63,288 bases of DNA, taken from the NCBI GenBank assembly GCA_036845225.1, contig DAIUEJ010000012.1:1-63288 (forward strand). The letters run 5' to 3'. Each line of letters begins with the position of its first letter. The first letter of the stretch is position 1. This stretch comes from FEN-680 sp036845225 (GTDB taxonomy: Bacteria; Actinomycetota; Geothermincolia; Fen-727; Anoxymicrobiaceae). The position numbers and the translations under genes were made by a program. Below are positions 50,173 through 60,015 of this stretch, one piece after another. The notes under the pieces were generated by a model. It was given only the letters and a program-made list of their open reading frames with translations, was not told where the DNA came from and did no database searches.

Positions 50173-52542
50173 TTGAGCCTTCTGAACAAGAAACTCCTGC
50201 GCGACATGCGCGCTCACAAAGCACAGGTCGTGGCCGTGCTTGTCATCGTCATGCTGGGCACGGTGATCTTCACGACCCTGTTGCTGGTGCCGAGGTCGCT
50301 GGACAGCAAGCTGCAGCACATCTTCGCAAGGACTTCCTACGAGGACTTCCGGATTGAGGTAGCCGCGGCCCCGCAGGCGGCAACTGCGCGTCTGGCCCGG
50401 CTTCCGAACGTGACGGCGGTGCAGGGCACGACCGAAAGGGATTCGTCCGCCGTCGTGGGGGGCAAAGATCTCACCCTGAGAGTCGTCTCTGTTCCCGATA
50501 CGGGGCGGGCTGAAGTCAACGGCCTCATGCTGGAGGCGGGGCGGAGCCTCGACGGGGCGCCAGAAGGCGCCTGCCTCTCCGAGCGGCACCTGACCAGGCA
50601 ATTCGGTTTGAAGCCCGGCGATACCGCGCGCCTGATAGTCAGAGGAAAAGAGATGCCCCTCACCATAGCGGGTTCGGTTGCCAGCCCGCGCTTCCTGCGG
50701 CTGGTAGCCGGGCAGAACGACGTCCTGAGCGACCCCTCCCAGTTCGGTGTCATCTTCATGCGGCAGGGCGAGGTCCAGAAGATATTCGGGTCCGGCGACT
50801 ATAACGAGTTCGCCGTCAGGGTCAGTGACCCCGCGCGGCTGAGCGCGACCATGAAGGCCTCAACGGCCGTGCTCGGCCCTTACCAGGTGCTGGGGGCCAA
50901 CACGGGCGCGGACGAGCAGAGTACGCGCCTCATCCAGATGGACTTCAAGAACATGAAGAACATGTCGCTCTTCTTCACCCTGATCTTCCTCTGGGTATCG
51001 TCGCTCGCGATCTACATAGCGCTTGCCCGCATCATCTATACGGAGCAGAGGCAGATCGGGACCGCCAGGGCTCTCGGGTACCGGCGAGGGACGATCGTGA
51101 AGCATTTCCTTTCCTACGGTGTCTTCCTGGGCGTGGTGGGGGGTCTCGCCGGAGTGGTCGCCGGCGTCTTCGTGGGGCGGCTTGCCGTCAACGGATACGC
51201 CAGCGTGCTTGGGATGCCGGCGGTGGCCGACGGAGGCATGCCGTGGCTGCTGCTCGCGGTCGGCCTCTTGCTCGCGGTCGTACTGTGCATTCTCGGGGCG
51301 GTGTTGCCCGCGCTGCGCTCGGCGAAGATCATGCCGGCGGCATCGATGCGAACGGATGCCGGCATATCGCTACAGGAGCCGTCGGCGTCGGCGAAGAGGC
51401 GAAGCGAGCGCACCAAGTTATTCCCGGCCTGGTTGCGCTTCCCGCTGAGGAACCTCTCCCGCAACCGAAAGCGCGTGGCGCTCACGGCGGCCGGACTGGT
51501 CCTGACGCTCGCGACGCTGGTAACAGTCAGCGGAGCGATCGGCTCGATCAACTTCATCATCCACAAACAGTTCAGCCAGATCACGACGTGGGACGTTGCC
51601 GCATTCCTGCCGGAGCCCGCCCGCCCCGGTTTCCTCCGGGACGTCGCCCGGATAAACGGGGTGGCGCGTGCCGAGCCGGCCATCAATGCGCCCGCGAGGT
51701 TGAAGACATCGGCTGGCGCGGTGGACGTCTCGATGCAGGCTTACTTGAAGGACACGCAGATGCACGGCCTTGTCCCAGCCGGCGGTTCTCCAGGTCCGCC
51801 GGGACCGGGGGGCATCCTGGTGAACAGGTCCCTGCTCCGGCAGCTCCCGCTCGCGGTCGGGCAGGAGGTGACGTTGGATACGGCTCTGGGGCCGGCGGCG
51901 TTCAGGATCGATGGCTTCGTGAGGGAGCCGCTCGGCGTGGGTTGCTACGTGGACCTGGCGTACGTCCAGCGGCTGGCGGGTCGCGATGTCTTTAACCTGG
52001 TCCTCCTGAAGACCGAGCCGGGAGCGGACGCGCGGGTCGCCGAAGTCCTTCGCCGCATGCCCGGCATCAACAAAGTCGAGGTCAAAAGCAGCACACTAGC
52101 CTCAATGAATTCAGTGCTCAACAGGGCCATCAGGCCGATGTTCAGCGTGGTCCTCGTGATGATACTCGCGATCGGCTTCGCGATCGTGTTCACGCTGGTG
52201 AGCATCACCATGCTCGAGAGAAGGCAGGAGATCGCGACGATATTGACCCTCGGCTGGGGGCCCATGGCCGTCGTCAGGTCTTTCCTTGTGGAGACGACAT
52301 CCACCAGCCTCGCCGTGGTCCCCGCGGGCATCGTGCTGGGCTGGGGCCTGTGTTGGGTCCTGATGAACGAGGTCCTGAGCACGAGCACGACGCAGCTCTC
52401 CCCGGAGATGAGCCTTTCGGCGCTCACCGTCCTCGCCATCTCGGTCGTGTTCGTCCTCGCGACGGCACTCTCGGTGCTGCCGGCTGCCAAGCACCTCTCG
52501 AAGATGGACCTGGCGTCGGCGGCCAGGGAGCGCACGCAATAG
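50173..52542 (+). CDS. FtsX-like ABC transporter permease (MacB-type, long form)
   Basis: 789 residues, with a first membrane segment (VVAVLVIVMLGTVIFTTLLL), a large outside domain, three segments near 260-395, a second FtsX half starting around 425, another outside domain, and three more segments at the end. This two-repeat architecture matches lipoprotein- or peptide-export permeases. The partner ATPase is not adjacent. TTG 50173 has GGGGAGA upstream. It may use an ATPase elsewhere in the genome. Confidence 0.85.
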   Translation: MSLLNKKLLRDMRAHKAQVVAVLVIVMLGTVIFTTLLLVPRSLDSKLQHIFARTSYEDFRIEVAAAPQAATARLARLPNVTAVQGTTERDSSAVVGGKDLTLRVVSVPDTGRAEVNGLMLEAGRSLDGAPEGACLSERHLTRQFGLKPGDTARLIVRGKEMPLTIAGSVASPRFLRLVAGQNDVLSDPSQFGVIFMRQGEVQKIFGSGDYNEFAVRVSDPARLSATMKASTAVLGPYQVLGANTGADEQSTRLIQMDFKNMKNMSLFFTLIFLWVSSLAIYIALARIIYTEQRQIGTARALGYRRGTIVKHFLSYGVFLGVVGGLAGVVAGVFVGRLAVNGYASVLGMPAVADGGMPWLLLAVGLLLAVVLCILGAVLPALRSAKIMPAASMRTDAGISLQEPSASAKRRSERTKLFPAWLRFPLRNLSRNRKRVALTAAGLVLTLATLVTVSGAIGSINFIIHKQFSQITTWDVAAFLPEPARPGFLRDVARINGVARAEPAINAPARLKTSAGAVDVSMQAYLKDTQMHGLVPAGGSPGPPGPGGILVNRSLLRQLPLAVGQEVTLDTALGPAAFRIDGFVREPLGVGCYVDLAYVQRLAGRDVFNLVLLKTEPGADARVAEVLRRMPGINKVEVKSSTLASMNSVLNRAIRPMFSVVLVMILAIGFAIVFTLVSITMLERRQEIATILTLGWGPMAVVRSFLVETTSTSLAVVPAGIVLGWGLCWVLMNEVLSTSTTQLSPEMSLSALTVLAISVVFVLATALSVLPAAKHLSKMDLASAARERTQ

Positions 52543-52625
52543 GCAAGGCCTGAACCTCGCTTGCGCCGCGGTCAGCTTCAAGGAGACGGCCCCTGTCGAG
52601 GCCGAAAGCCTGGCCCCTGTCCGGT

Positions 52626-53021
52626 TTACGTCACCTGGATGTCGAAGCTCGACTCCCAGAGGCCGTGTATGTTGCACAGCGACGTGGCATAAAGCGTTCC
52701 CGGCTTCTTGAGCATCGCCCACGCCTTGATCGCGTGGTGCGTGTAGACGGGCCCCTCGTTGGCCCCGGCCGCCGACTCGCCGTGCGCGTCGAACTCGAAG
52801 CGGCCGATCTCGTAGGTGAACTTCTCGTCGGACGGAGCGAAGTAAATCGATATCCAGCGGATGTGGTGCTCCGTGGTGTTAGGGTGGGCGACCTCCTTGC
52901 CGACGGTCACCGAAATCTCGAAATTCTCGCCGGCCTTGACCTCGCCGGGGCAGTCGATGACCGGGACGTGCTTCTCCGCTTTCCAGTCCGCCGTCTGATA
53001 CCTCTCGCCTATGCCTGCCAT
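52626..53021 (-). CDS. Superoxide reductase (neelaredoxin type)
   Basis: 131 residues. The single-iron site is complete: KHVPVI (His), HPNTTEHHIRWI (two His) and CNIHGLWE (Cys and His), which is His4-Cys. The N-terminal rubredoxin-like centre of class I is absent, so this is the one-iron form. It reduces superoxide to hydrogen peroxide in the cytoplasm and is typical of anaerobes. ATG 53021 follows GGAGGGAACC. It stands alone. Confidence 0.92.
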   Translation of the reverse strand: MAGIGERYQTADWKAEKHVPVIDCPGEVKAGENFEISVTVGKEVAHPNTTEHHIRWISIYFAPSDEKFTYEIGRFEFDAHGESAAGANEGPVYTHHAIKAWAMLKKPGTLYATSLCNIHGLWESSFDIQVT

Positions 53022-53147
53022 GGTTCCCTCCATTCCTGGTTCCCCTTCACTCCCTGATGGCTCGTGAGTACAGCCCACTTATTCGAGCCGGGTGTATCAA
53101 ATCCTGTGAATCACTAGTACAAGTTCGGGCCCTGAAGAGCGCCGTAT

Positions 53148-54995
53148 CTAGCCGGACTGCGGTCCCGGAACGAAGTCTTTCAGGGTGAATTCGAAGGAGG
53201 CCCCGCCCGACGCCTCGTTGCGCACCTCGATGGTCCCGCCGTACAGAGTGACGATCTTCTGCACGGTGGCCAGGCCCACACCGGTCTCCCCGCCCTTTCC
53301 CTTGAAGAAGGGCTCGAAGACACTGTCCATGTCCTCGGGCGCGACCCCGGAGCCGTTGTCGCGCACCATCCACCGCCTTCCGCCTCCTTGCGCCGGCCCC
53401 AGGCCGATGACCTGGACGACAGGCTCGTCCGCGTCGTTGTGCTTGACTGCGTTCACTATCAGGTTCGCGAAAAGCTGGTACATGTGGGTAGAGTTTGCCA
53501 GGACACTGCCGAGGTCACCTTCCACAATCACCTTCGCGCCTTTCTGCTGGATCCTCGCGGAGCGCTCCTCGAGGACGCGCCTGACCACCTCGGCGATCTC
53601 TACTCTCTCGACTCGCTTGGGCAACTGCCCGGCTTCGGCGAGGGCAAGGAGGTCTTCGATCATTTCGAACGAGCGTCCCGCGCTCGTCTGGATCTGGCTC
53701 ACCATGTCCTTGATGTCGTCCAGCCAGGCCTCGTCCGCGGCAGGTTCTCTCAGGGTTTCATCCAGCATCCCGCTCGCCAGCGCGATGGAGGAGAGGGGCC
53801 CGCGCAGGTCGTGCGAGACGGTGTGTGCGTAGCCATCCAGTTCCTTGTTCGACCGCGTGAGCTCGGCCGTCCTTTCCTCGACGGTTCGCTCGAGTCCCTC
53901 CCTCTCAGAGACAAGGTCATCGGTCATCTGGTTAAATGCCTTAGCGAGCGTCCCGACCTCGTCGCGCCTGTCGATGTCCGCGCGACGCGACAGGTCGCCG
54001 GCCCCGACAGCCTCGGCCACACCGGTCAGCTCGATTATCGGTCCGGTGATGGAGCGGGCGATCAGCAGTGAGGCTCCGATGACCGCGCCGGCCGCCACGA
54101 CTACGATGATTATCAGGAGGTAGCGGAGCTGGTCGATGTGGACGAAGGCCTCCGATTTGTCGATCTTGGTCACCAGGCCCAGCGGAGGGTTGTCGATATA
54201 CCTGGTCGCGGCGACAATGGGCTTTCCGCGATAATCCACTGCGCTGGTAAGAAGCTCGTTCTTGCCTTGCAGAGCCGCGGACATCGCGACGTTCGTCTTC
54301 TGGTGCGGCACCACCTCTGACAGGACCCCGCTCTTGCCGAACCTGGTCTGGCTGATGAATACCGCGTCGCCCCCCGGTGTTTTCTCCGCGAGGACGGTCT
54401 CTCCGGTCGTGCCCAGCCCGGAGTGATCGTGGAAGAGGCTCGTCAGGTTGTCCGCCTTCGATTCGATGGCCAGGACCCCCAGCTTCTCGCCGTTCAGCTC
54501 GAGAGGCCCCGCGAGGTATTCCATCAACGTGTTGCCCGGGCCCTTGAAGAAGGCGCTGACGTCCTCCTTGTTCTTGCCTTTCTTGAAGAATTCCGCGCTC
54601 GAGTGATTGGTCCCGACGGCGGCGGGGTCCGTGGACGCCAGCACCGTGCCGTCGTTTGACAGCACGTGGATCTTGCTGAAGCTGTCGGAGGAGGCGAGCG
54701 CGTCATTGAGGTTCGCGGTCACCTGGCCCAGGAAGGCGGGATCGCCGCTGTCCAGGTAGCTCTTGAGGCCGTTCGTCAGCCCGGTCCTGCTCGTGACTAG
54801 CGTGACGCGCTCCAGGTTCTGATCGACGATGTCTTCGACCCTGCTCTTCTGGATGGCGACCACGGTCTCGAGTTGGTTGAACACCTGTGTCCTGAGGAAG
54901 TGCTCTCCGAGCGCGAAGGTGATTACGCTCGCTGCTATCAGAGGCAGCAGTGCTATGAGCAGAAACGAAATCAGCAGCCTCAGTCTGATCTTCAT
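53148..54995 (-). CDS. Sensor histidine kinase with Cache sensor and HAMP
   Basis: 615 residues. A first membrane helix (LISFLLIALLPLIAASVIT) is followed by a dCache-like outer domain (about 35-300), a second helix (LLIIIVVVAAGAVIGASLLI), HAMP, a short coiled coil and the kinase core. The H-box is HTVSHDLRGPLSS, the N-box NLIVNAVKHN and the G-box RDNGSGVAP. It should sense an outside ligand and autophosphorylate on His. No response regulator is adjacent. ATG 54995 is used; the frame extends upstream without a signal. Confidence 0.9.
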   Translation of the reverse strand: MKIRLRLLISFLLIALLPLIAASVITFALGEHFLRTQVFNQLETVVAIQKSRVEDIVDQNLERVTLVTSRTGLTNGLKSYLDSGDPAFLGQVTANLNDALASSDSFSKIHVLSNDGTVLASTDPAAVGTNHSSAEFFKKGKNKEDVSAFFKGPGNTLMEYLAGPLELNGEKLGVLAIESKADNLTSLFHDHSGLGTTGETVLAEKTPGGDAVFISQTRFGKSGVLSEVVPHQKTNVAMSAALQGKNELLTSAVDYRGKPIVAATRYIDNPPLGLVTKIDKSEAFVHIDQLRYLLIIIVVVAAGAVIGASLLIARSITGPIIELTGVAEAVGAGDLSRRADIDRRDEVGTLAKAFNQMTDDLVSEREGLERTVEERTAELTRSNKELDGYAHTVSHDLRGPLSSIALASGMLDETLREPAADEAWLDDIKDMVSQIQTSAGRSFEMIEDLLALAEAGQLPKRVERVEIAEVVRRVLEERSARIQQKGAKVIVEGDLGSVLANSTHMYQLFANLIVNAVKHNDADEPVVQVIGLGPAQGGGRRWMVRDNGSGVAPEDMDSVFEPFFKGKGGETGVGLATVQKIVTLYGGTIEVRNEASGGASFEFTLKDFVPGPQSG

Positions 54996-55080
54996 CGTTA
55001 AGCCAGAATACGATACCCTTGGTTCGCTCGCAATGACGAAGCACAAGACTTCGCCCGGAGATTTAGACGCCGGGAGCCGC

Positions 55081-55240
55081 CTAGCGGGTCACCACCCTCT
55101 TGAAGGCGGGGATAGAGATCCCGAGTGTCACCACGCCGAAGGCGAGCAGTATCAACAGAGGCCGCAGCACCTCTGCCACGCCGGCGCCCAGGACCACGAC
55201 CTGGCGCAGCGCCTCGACCTCGTATGTGATGCGGCATGCT
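55081..55240 (-). pseudogene. C-terminal remnant of an ABC-2 permease
   Basis: The minus strand reads TYEVEALRQVVVLGAGVAEV, then LRPLLILLAFGVVTLGISIP and AFKRVVTR before TAG 55083-55081. It is the last helix and tail of a DrrB-like ABC-2 permease, about 50 codons, with no start or upstream body. It probably marks a deletion between the kinase and hydrolase genes. Confidence 0.55.
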
Positions 55241-55358
55241 TGCTCTCGCTTTGCCCGGGGGACTTCCTGGCAGCAACCTGACGTTTACGTTAGACGGAGT
55301 TTACCCCCAGGACAAAGCAAAGGCAACGTTTTTTTTCAGGAACCGGGGCGGAGAAAGT

Positions 55359-56288
55359 CTATTTCGATGACAGGAAAGTCATTATCGCGTAAGCGTAGTC
55401 GTAAGGGTACATGTACTGGAGCCCGTGCCCCGCGCCCTTGAACTCGGCGAGGGTCGAGCCGGGTATCCGGGACAACAGGATGCGGGTGTTGGCGTACGGC
55501 GTCGAGACATCCAGGGTGCCTCCCGACACGAGCACCGGCCGGCTTACCGCAGGCAACAGGTCGTACACGCCGGCCCAGTCCTCGTAGGCCTTGTTCTGGG
55601 CCTGGATGTTCTTGACGCTGGACAGCTCCCGCGGCCAGGGGAACTCCTTCGAGTAGTTCGGGTTGGCTTCCATGTACCAGCCGGGGTAGAGGGCTGCGAG
55701 CAGCCTCTTCGCCGGGACGTTCACGTCCTGGAGGCTCTTCAGGATGTTTTTGTACTTCGGCGCATTTATCTTCTGCGTCCCGCCGCAATCGCCGGCGTAG
55801 CTGACGAGCTTGATCACCGTGTCCGGGTGGTGCACCACCAGGCTGAGCGCGATGTCGCCGCCGATGGACCATCCGAGGACGTTGGCCTGTCCGTAACCGA
55901 GCGCGCGGATAAGACCGGCGGTGTCATCGGCGAACTGGTCTATCGTGAACGCCGCGGTGCCTGCCGTTGTCTTACCCATGCCCCGGTTGTCGAAGACGAT
56001 CACCTTGTACTTGGAGGCAAGCGCCTGGAGGAACTGGGGGCTCCAGGTGTCCATCGTGGTGCTGTAGCCGGTGATCAATACCAGGGGGCTGCCGGTGCCG
56101 AACTGCTTGTAGGCGACGTCGATATCTCCGACCGGAATCATGGTGACGGTCTGCGTGTCGTAGTAGGTGTTCTTGACCAGCTGACCCACCGTGCGCGCCG
56201 TCTGCTTGACGTTGCAGCCCGGAGCGGCGAGCGCAAGCGCGCCCAGCAGCAGGACAACGGTTGAGATTGTGAGCGTGCGCATCTTCAT
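55359..56288 (-). CDS. Lipoprotein alpha/beta hydrolase (paralog of 10873-11832)
   Basis: 309 residues. Signal peptide ending AAPGC, a linker, then the hydrolase: LVLITGYSTTMDTW, VFDNRGMGKT, the nucleophile elbow LGWSIGG, YAGDCGGTQ and GAGHGLQYMYPYD (His). The order and several motifs match the hydrolase at 10873-11832, so the two are paralogs with the same topology outside the membrane. ATG 56288 has GGAGG upstream. Substrate unknown. Confidence 0.87.
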   Translation of the reverse strand: MKMRTLTISTVVLLLGALALAAPGCNVKQTARTVGQLVKNTYYDTQTVTMIPVGDIDVAYKQFGTGSPLVLITGYSTTMDTWSPQFLQALASKYKVIVFDNRGMGKTTAGTAAFTIDQFADDTAGLIRALGYGQANVLGWSIGGDIALSLVVHHPDTVIKLVSYAGDCGGTQKINAPKYKNILKSLQDVNVPAKRLLAALYPGWYMEANPNYSKEFPWPRELSSVKNIQAQNKAYEDWAGVYDLLPAVSRPVLVSGGTLDVSTPYANTRILLSRIPGSTLAEFKGAGHGLQYMYPYDYAYAIMTFLSSK

Positions 56289-56385
56289 TCGCGGCCTCCG
56301 CTGTAATATAGGGGTCAAACCTTTTTATTACACTACTCGCACACTTAAGGTAGCCGCATGAACGCGCCAGAGCAAGTAGCCCTTC

Positions 56386-57363
56386 TTATTTTGCGGCGGC
56401 GAAGAGCGCGTCTATGTTCTCGAGAGGCGTCTCGATGGGCAGGTCACAGCCGGTCCCCAGAACGAAGTTCTGCTTGCCGCCGAACCTCTCGATAAGCGAG
56501 CGCGCGACCTCCGTGACTGCGGCAGGCTCCGCTTCCATCATGACGCCGACCGGGTCTACGTTACCGATCACGAGCATGTCCGCCGGTACCGCTTCCAGTG
56601 CGGTGGCAAGGTCAACGGGGTGGTCGAGGCTCAAGCCGTCCACCCCCGACGACGCCATGCCTCCCAGGAGGTGAGTGCTGTCCCCGCAGATGTGGAGGAC
56701 AGGACAACCGTCGCGGTCGCGGATCGCGGCGGCGATGCTCCTCAGCGGCTCGAGGACGATCTTCTGGAACGAATCGGGCGAGAGGATCACAGCAGTCGGC
56801 TCGAGAATGGCCACAACCCTTGCGCCGACGGCAGCCATGGCCCGTGCGTACGCCTGGCAGACCAGCGTCGTGAAGCTCATCATGTCTTTCACGAAGCCGC
56901 CGTCGGTGATAGTCCGCACCGCGAGTTCTTCAGCCCCGCACAGCTCCGCCGCAAGGGTGAACGGCCCCACACAGTAGGCCCCCATCATCCCGTCTATCCT
57001 CATCGCGACGCGGCTGACCACGTCTCCGAAGAGTTGCATCCGCCCATCTTTCCTGGGGTCGGGGACCGAGAGCGACCCCAGTTGTTCGAGCGTGCCGATC
57101 GGATGGTTCACGACGCTCGGCGGCCCCTCGTCGCTGAACCGCACCTCGAGCCCCAGCGTCTCCGCCTCCACGGTGAGGTCCATCACGTGGAAGAGGCAAG
57201 GCGGGTGGTATCGGTCCTCGAGGAAGGCAAGGCTTTCGATGTGCGGGTCGCGGTTGGTCAGGACGTTGGCGACAGAGTTGCCCGTGGCGGCGATGCCGGG
57301 GTATCCCATCAGCGGCAGGACCGGGCGTTCGGGCAGTTCGCTTATTGCGTCGAACAGCTTCAT
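56386..57363 (-). CDS. MtaA/UroD-family corrinoid:CoM-type methyltransferase
   Basis: 325 residues of the uroporphyrinogen-decarboxylase fold: PVLPLMGYPGIAATGNSVAN, MMGAYCVGPFTLAAELCGAE, VLHICGDSTHLL (zinc His-x-Cys) and FVLGTGCDLPIETPLENI (Cys ligand). This is the MtaA/MtbA branch, which moves a methyl group from a corrinoid protein, rather than true HemE. The ATG overlaps the corrinoid gene stop (TGATG), so it is coupled to that gene. In a non-methanogen the acceptor may be tetrahydrofolate or another thiol (inference). Confidence 0.85.
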   Translation of the reverse strand: MKLFDAISELPERPVLPLMGYPGIAATGNSVANVLTNRDPHIESLAFLEDRYHPPCLFHVMDLTVEAETLGLEVRFSDEGPPSVVNHPIGTLEQLGSLSVPDPRKDGRMQLFGDVVSRVAMRIDGMMGAYCVGPFTLAAELCGAEELAVRTITDGGFVKDMMSFTTLVCQAYARAMAAVGARVVAILEPTAVILSPDSFQKIVLEPLRSIAAAIRDRDGCPVLHICGDSTHLLGGMASSGVDGLSLDHPVDLATALEAVPADMLVIGNVDPVGVMMEAEPAAVTEVARSLIERFGGKQNFVLGTGCDLPIETPLENIDALFAAAK

Positions 57364-58015
57364 CAGACCCCCAGCAGACTCTTGACGATCTTCACCGCTT
57401 CGTTGGCGTCCGTGCCGTAGCCGTCCGCTCCTATCTCGGATGCAAACTTCTCCGTCACGGCCGCGCCACCTATCACTACCTTGACCTTATCCCGCAGGCC
57501 TTGCTCAGCAAGCAGCGAGACCACGGTCGCCATCACCGTCCTGGTGTCGTCAGCAGGGACGACATCCCTATGACCTGGGCCCCACGTGCCGCCGCATCGA
57601 CAAAAGCCTCCGGCTTCACGTCCACGCCCAGGTTCTCGACCTCGAGCCCCGCGCCGGTGAGTACCATGCCCACGATGTTCTTCCCGATGTCGTGGAGGTC
57701 GCCGGCAACCGTGCCCACGGCGACCCTGCCGAGCGGCTCGACCTTACCGGCCTCGAGGTGCGGCTTCAGCAGCGATAGCGAAGCCTGCATGGCGCGAGCG
57801 GATATCAGCACCTCCGCCACGTAGTACTCTTTGCGCTCGAACTTGTCGCCGACCACCGACATGGCGGCCACCAGTGCCTCGTCCATTATGGTCTTCGCCT
57901 CGAGCCCGGAAGCCAGGGCGGTCTCCGTCAGGCTTGCCACCGAGTCCATGTCGCCGGCGATGACCCCGGCCCTGATGTCATCGAGGATGCCAGCTGACTC
58001 ATGCGATGTCACCAT
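57364..58015 (-). pseudogene. Corrinoid (B12-binding) protein with a frameshift
   Basis: ATG 58015 starts a MtaC-like protein: a helical cap domain (EKTIMDEALVAAMSVVGDKF-type sequence), then the B12-binding domain with GTVAGDLHDIGKNIVGMVL (DxHxxG base-off motif) and VIGMSSLLTT. The frame ends at TGA 57535-57533 just after this point. The expected remainder (TVMATVVSLLAEQG, VVIGGAAVTEKFASEIGADG) is in another frame and ends at TGA 57366-57364, overlapping the next ATG. The frame break lies near 57540-57552. Restored length is about 216 residues, normal for the family. Either a sequencing error or a real loss. Confidence 0.8.
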
Positions 58016-58026
58016 GTGCCCCCTTG

Positions 58027-58557
58027 CTAGCGGAATTCACGTACAGTCTCGAGCATTGCCACTATGTTCTCCGTCGGAGTCGCGTACGAGAGGTCGCATC
58101 CCGACGAGACCACGTAGTTGCGATACGGCCGCATCGACTCGAGCAGGGCGCCCGTGCTCTCCCGCACGTATTCGGGCGTGCCTTCGAGCAGCACCGAAAC
58201 AGTGTCCAGGTTGCCGATGAGCACCACGTCTTCCGGCACACGCTTTGCGGCTTCCGGCAGGTCGACGGCGGAGTCGAGGCTGAGCCCCTGCGCTCCGGTG
58301 TCGCACATCGGCTCCAGCAGGTGGCTCGCGTCCCCGCAGATATGGAGTATCACCGGGCAGTTGAGCGACTCGATCAATTCGGCCGTGTACCGGCCGGAGA
58401 ACTCTTCGTAGGACGCTGGCGAGAGGATCGATGCGGTCGGCTCGCCGATGAGGACTATCTCCGCGCCGGCAGCCTTGAGCGCGAGCAGGTAGCGCCTGCA
58501 AGTCTCGGTGCAGTAGCGCAGCAGCCCGTGCATGAACTCCTTGTCGGTGATGCCGCC
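58027..58557 (-). pseudogene. Second MtaA/UroD-family methyltransferase, N-terminal half missing
   Basis: The frame is open from just below TGA 58560-58558 to TAG near 58027 and encodes about 176 residues: GGITDKEFMHGLLRYC, IGEPTASILSPASYEEF, VILHICGDASHLL and YVVSSGCDLSYATPTENI. These match the second half of the neighbouring 325-residue paralog, including the zinc ligands, but the first half is absent. An ATG at 58533 could start a shortened product, though it would lack half the barrel. Confidence 0.72.
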
Positions 58558-58651
58558 TCACAGCGTCAGGTGGATTCTATGAGTAGCGGGAATCGATGAC
58601 AAGGACACTACGCTCTTACTCGGGTGTGGCGGCGTGATGTGGTAGCCGCGT

Positions 58652-59383
58652 TCAGGCCTTGCCCCGTTTGCGGAGCCTTGCTCCGAAGCTGGCCATCTTG
58701 TCCCGCCCCGAACCGCGGACGATCGGGCCGTGGCCGGTGCATATCACGCGGTAATCTTCTCCAGCCAGAGCACCCACAACCGCCCCGGCTGACCGGCCTG
58801 CTAATCCGAGGTCGTAGGAGAATCCGCCTTCTGGAAGAGTGAGCAGCAGGTAAAGGTTCTGTATGGCGTCGCCGGTGAAAAGCACCCCTCTGTCCCGCCA
58901 GAGGAAACACGATGACCCGGGCGTGTGACCCGGGGCGTGGTACACCTCGAGGCCTCCCAGCAACGGGAGCACGTCGCCGTCCTTGAAAGGCACATCCACC
59001 TCAACAGGCGGCACGCGGCTGTACTTCTCCACCGTCCTGGGGAAGACCATAAGGGCACGGCCTTGAACGCCTGCTTTGTAAACGCTCGGCATGCTCTTCT
59101 CGCCCTGTAAATAGGGGGTGTCATCAGTATGCAAGTACACCGTGGCGCCGCTCATCTGCTTCAAAGCCCTGGCGGAGCCGGCGTGGTCCACGTGGAAGTG
59201 CGTGAGCACGATGGCAGTCACTTCCTCAGGCGAGCGACCCAGGCTCTTGATCCTGCTCGCGACACGGCGGAGGTCCGACGGCATGCCGGGATCGATGACA
59301 ACGAGCTCGTCACCATACTCGACCAGGTAGATGTTGTTGCTCAGGTTTCCGAGTATCCGTGTTATTCCGTCAAGGTCTTTCAT
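58652..59383 (-). CDS. MBL-fold metallo-hydrolase
   Basis: 243 residues. THFHVDHAGSA is the metal motif, with GHTPGSSCF and FTGDAI following, and a final CTGHGPIV His ligand. NNIYLVEYGDELVVIDPG is the typical first strand pair. Glyoxalase-II-like or other ester hydrolase; substrate unknown. ATG 59383 is chosen as the start of fold-like sequence; the frame upstream lacks a ribosome site. Confidence 0.85.
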   Translation of the reverse strand: MKDLDGITRILGNLSNNIYLVEYGDELVVIDPGMPSDLRRVASRIKSLGRSPEEVTAIVLTHFHVDHAGSARALKQMSGATVYLHTDDTPYLQGEKSMPSVYKAGVQGRALMVFPRTVEKYSRVPPVEVDVPFKDGDVLPLLGGLEVYHAPGHTPGSSCFLWRDRGVLFTGDAIQNLYLLLTLPEGGFSYDLGLAGRSAGAVVGALAGEDYRVICTGHGPIVRGSGRDKMASFGARLRKRGKA

Positions 59384-59458
59384 GCGGTCAAATCTACAGG
59401 CAGAGGTGGCGTTTTGGCAATCCGCCTTGAACTCATTCCCCACGGATAGCGGACTAGA

Positions 59459-59836
59459 CTACTCCGGGATGAACGGAGCGGCAAGGAGTAGAGGCCCGAA
59501 GTCCAGCATGACGGACGGCTCGTCGCCTGCTGTCCACGCGTCGTGACCCGGGGGGATCAGGACGAGGTCACCCGGTCCGTACTCGGTCTCAGTCCCATCC
59601 TTCATCTTCACGTGGTGACGGCCGGAGAGCTGATATACAAGATGAAGGACCGCGCACCGATCGGTCCCTACCTCGGGCTTGGAATGTTCCGACCACTTCC
59701 ACCCGGGCTCGAATTCGAGCTTCAGGACACGGTACGGTCCGAAGTCGACGTACTTTTGCCTGGACTTTGTCATCTCGCGGTATTCATCCGGGGCCTCGAA
59801 GTTCTTTACTGTCAGTTGCAGGTCTTCTGCACTCAA
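59459..59836 (-). CDS. Cupin-domain protein
   Basis: About 125 residues. The cupin barrel has KWSEHSKPEVGTDRCAVLHL (motif 1 region), then YGPGDLVLIPPGHDAWTAGD (motif 2). Only some of the usual metal ligands are evident, so enzymatic activity is uncertain. TTG 59836 has GGAGGT seven bases upstream; GTG 59845 lies inside that site and is less likely. Confidence 0.78.
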   Translation of the reverse strand: MSAEDLQLTVKNFEAPDEYREMTKSRQKYVDFGPYRVLKLEFEPGWKWSEHSKPEVGTDRCAVLHLVYQLSGRHHVKMKDGTETEYGPGDLVLIPPGHDAWTAGDEPSVMLDFGPLLLAAPFIPE

Positions 59837-60015
59837 TTCGACCACCTCCCGTTATGTTGTCGCGCGCATCTCCTTTTCGGAGGGCAGAGGCTGTTTCCTG
59901 CTGACGGGTTCCACGACATAGACCGGCATTCGTTGGCGGTAGATGGTTGGGACGGAGATTGTCAGGTCCTCAAGCGATGTAGCAGCACCAGGCCCCACCT
60001 GCTAGACTCAATCCC

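Noticed and set aside
53148..54995. Complete two-component pair
   Set aside because: No response regulator gene is found next to the kinase on either side.
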